From positions 77,619,635-77,683,634 of the forward strand of contig OX421963.1 in NCBI GenBank assembly GCA_949128115.1: DNA of 64,000 nt, written 5' to 3'. This DNA comes from Anaspis maculata (Eukaryota > Arthropoda > Insecta > Coleoptera > Scraptiidae). The position numbers and the translations under genes were made by a program. Positions 62,421 through 64,000 of this stretch are shown one piece after another. The notes under the pieces were generated by a model. The model did not search any database and was not told the origin of the DNA. It saw only the letters and a program-made list of their open reading frames with translations. How positions within the stretch are numbered: the first letter of the stretch is position 1; every line of letters begins with the position of its first letter.

Positions 62421-63560
62421 GAAGATACTGACTTCAGGTATCTTATTCTGTAGCAAAATGATTTTTTTTAATCTTAGCTTCGGTCTTGACCCACCATTGA
62501 AAAAATACAAGTGGAGAATGTCAAAACAATTTTTTTTTTAATTTCATAAAAAAAATTTTTAAAGTTTTTTTGATTTTGTTCAAATTTCACATACTTATGA
62601 ATTTTGATGTGCCTTTTCTGAATTTGCACTTTTCCGATTAATATTTTTGCAGCGGGCGCCGCCATATTAAAAAATTAAGTTCAAAAAACAAGTTTTTGAC
62701 AGTATCTAACTTGTGGTAGAAATGAAAGAGAAATGTTATCGTGCACATTAAAACAGACTGAATTCTCTAGCTACAATTTGACACCAAAATTATCTTTGTG
62801 TGATCGGAGTTATTGAGCCAGAGCTTCCGAGAATATCATTTTTTGATGTTGAAAAATTACCGCGCTTACGGAAATCGCTTTTCACGTGTTATTTTATTTT
62901 AAATAAGAGAAGGCTAGAATCGGTGGCTAAATTCGGCAGTGTTCAATAAATTGTGGGCAGTGCTAGGAAATGTGGGCAGTGGCTCTCTGCATGGCCACAC
63001 TGCCGAGGAATGAGCAGTGGTGTACAAATTTTTCGAGCGTGAAAGCCCCCCTAGGAGCTTTCAAATGACATATTTCACGTCAAGTTCCGTAAGATATAGC
63101 TTCTGACATTTGTTGACAGTGACACTTCCGTTTGACAGATGACATAATGGGCTCTTTCCAGAGAAAAACCATGTCCGCATACCAAATTTCAAGTCGATCC
63201 GGTCAACGATTCGGCAGTTATCGTGGAAGATGACAGACAGTCAGATATCATTCTGGAAATGGTCTTAATCGTCTTGGGGCACCCAGGGACCTCAAAACGA
63301 ATATATCCGGTGAAATCTCAAAGCTTTTTTTCCAGCACAATTACAATACTGCCCCTTCCATGTTGGTGGGGGGTCGGGAAAGTAAAAAGAAACATGGAAT
63401 TCGATTTTTGGCGATCAACCTTTGCGGCAATTTATTTTAGCTTTTTGAGTTTACATAGGATATTTTTTCATTTTTTCTCGCTGTTTAGTGTCTCGAGCGA
63501 GGTCTCGAGGTTAAGCGTCAAGGCATCAATTTTGGAAGATAATAATGTTTCTATACTTAC
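62421..63560. other. Intergenic with dispersed repeat remnants
   Basis: 62.93-63.24 kb contains GGCAGTG-type motifs related to 60.25-60.46 kb and a segment (CATGTCCGCATACCAAATTT, CAAGTCGATCCGG, GCAGTTATCGTGGAAGATGA) that is an inverted relative of 36.99-37.1 kb. No third exon for GST9 is present on the - strand. Confidence 0.5.
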
Positions 63561-64000
63561 AGTAATGTTACGTAATCTAGTAAACGCAGTCCCGGTGTCA
63601 AAATGCAGCCTTTCGTCGACCACTGCACGCTTTTCAGGATCCTTGGGGCACAAATCGTCGTTTTTGGCAAATTTTGAGATCAGGTAAGTAACGATTGCGT
63701 GACTCTCACAGATGGTCAAGTCGCCGTCAACAAGCATCGGGACGGTATGTTGCGGGTTCATCTAAGAATGTTGATACATTTTGAAATGGGATGAATGAAA
63801 ATTCAAGAAGGATGATTAAAAATGGTACTCAGTGCCCTAAAACAGAACAAAACGTGCATTAAAGGTGTACTCACCTTTAAATATTCGGGTTGCAAATGTT
63901 CTCCCCCTACAAGATCAACTTCTTTGAGTTCGAGTTCCAGTCCTATGGCCTTTGCTACCATAAGAACTGTTCGGACAGGAGGAGAGGCACCAATCGTGTA
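63561..64000 (-). CDS. Epsilon GST9, exons 1-2 only; cut by the window edge and lacking exon 3
   Basis: Exon 1 runs from the right edge to 63875 (42 codons visible, YTIGASPPVRTVLMVAKAIG, then LELELKEVDL and PEYLK). About five N-terminal codons lie outside. Exon 2 is 63761-63561 (67 codons, MNPQHTVPMLVDGDLTICES, then HAIVTYLISKFAKNDDLCPK), with donor ACT/GTAAGT. The 113-bp intron is normal. The invariant-looking Trp before (D/E)SHA is Cys (ICESHA), and the usual LYP is LCP. No third exon occurs on the - strand between 63560 and GST7 at 55145. Either it was lost, making this a pseudogene, or the locus was rearranged. Sequence is otherwise close to GST6 and GST8. Confidence 0.75.

Noticed and set aside
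57615..63560. Hidden third exon for GST9
   Set aside because: No - strand frame with the WxAG...AD(F/Y) pattern was found; the region consists of foldbacks and composite repeats.

Overview
The window is eukaryotic nuclear DNA from an insect, most likely a beetle. It is AT-rich, its genes have short GT..AG introns, and the rest is dense with transposable-element debris. The order is my inference from the look of the glutathione S-transferase (GST) proteins; no taxonomic marker is present. The only host genes I can support form a cluster of epsilon-class GSTs.

Nine GST loci are visible, numbered left to right. GST1 (exons 2-3 only, 7.2-7.8 kb), GST2 (exon 1 at 8.1 kb, exons 2-3 at 33.7-34.4 kb), GST3 (35.0-36.0) and GST4 (37.9-39.4) are on the + strand. 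GST5 (40.2-41.6), GST6 (43.0-44.0) and GST7 (49.4-55.1) are on the - strand. GST8 (56.2-57.6) is on +, and GST9 (63.6 to the right edge, no third exon seen) is on -. All share one plan. A 47-49 codon exon carries the catalytic Ser. A 67-68 codon exon runs from xNPQHTxPxL through the W(D/E)SHA motif. A 100-107 codon exon carries WxAG and the (T/S)xAD(F/Y) helix cap. Both introns are phase 0. Such enzymes conjugate glutathione to xenobiotics and oxidised lipids in the cytosol, and tandem expansion is typical of the class. GST3/GST4 and GST6/GST8/GST9 look like the closest relatives.

Mobile DNA, left to right: decayed Copia (1.6-2.7 kb, -) and Ty3/gypsy (2.8-4.1 kb, -) pol; a CTATAGTA-type terminal-inverted-repeat (TIR) element family (6.5, 11.9 and 24.8 kb); a 0.9-kb foldback element (11.0-11.9 kb); a 2.8-kb giant foldback (15.6-18.4 kb); and a wrecked BEL/Pao element (26.1 to 19.5 kb, -) into which a tRNA-derived SINE, a TIR element and a satellite-bearing helentron-like element have inserted. 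GST2 intron 1 holds most of this. Further right are other foldbacks (29.8, 36.3, 50.2 and 61.4 kb), a second helentron-like element in the opposite orientation (45.3-47.1 kb), a 118-bp GC-rich satellite (47.9-48.8 kb), and an intact 1033-aa ORF of an R2-like non-LTR retrotransposon (51.4-54.5 kb, -) inside GST7 intron 2.

The unusual feature is the mass and variety of long inverted-repeat DNA, from 125-bp palindromes to kilobase arms, threaded through a detoxification cluster. At least two GST loci (GST1, GST9) appear incomplete here and one (GST2) has a roughly 25-kb intron. I found no CRISPR array, rRNA or convincing functional tRNA gene, and nothing that suggests bacterial DNA.
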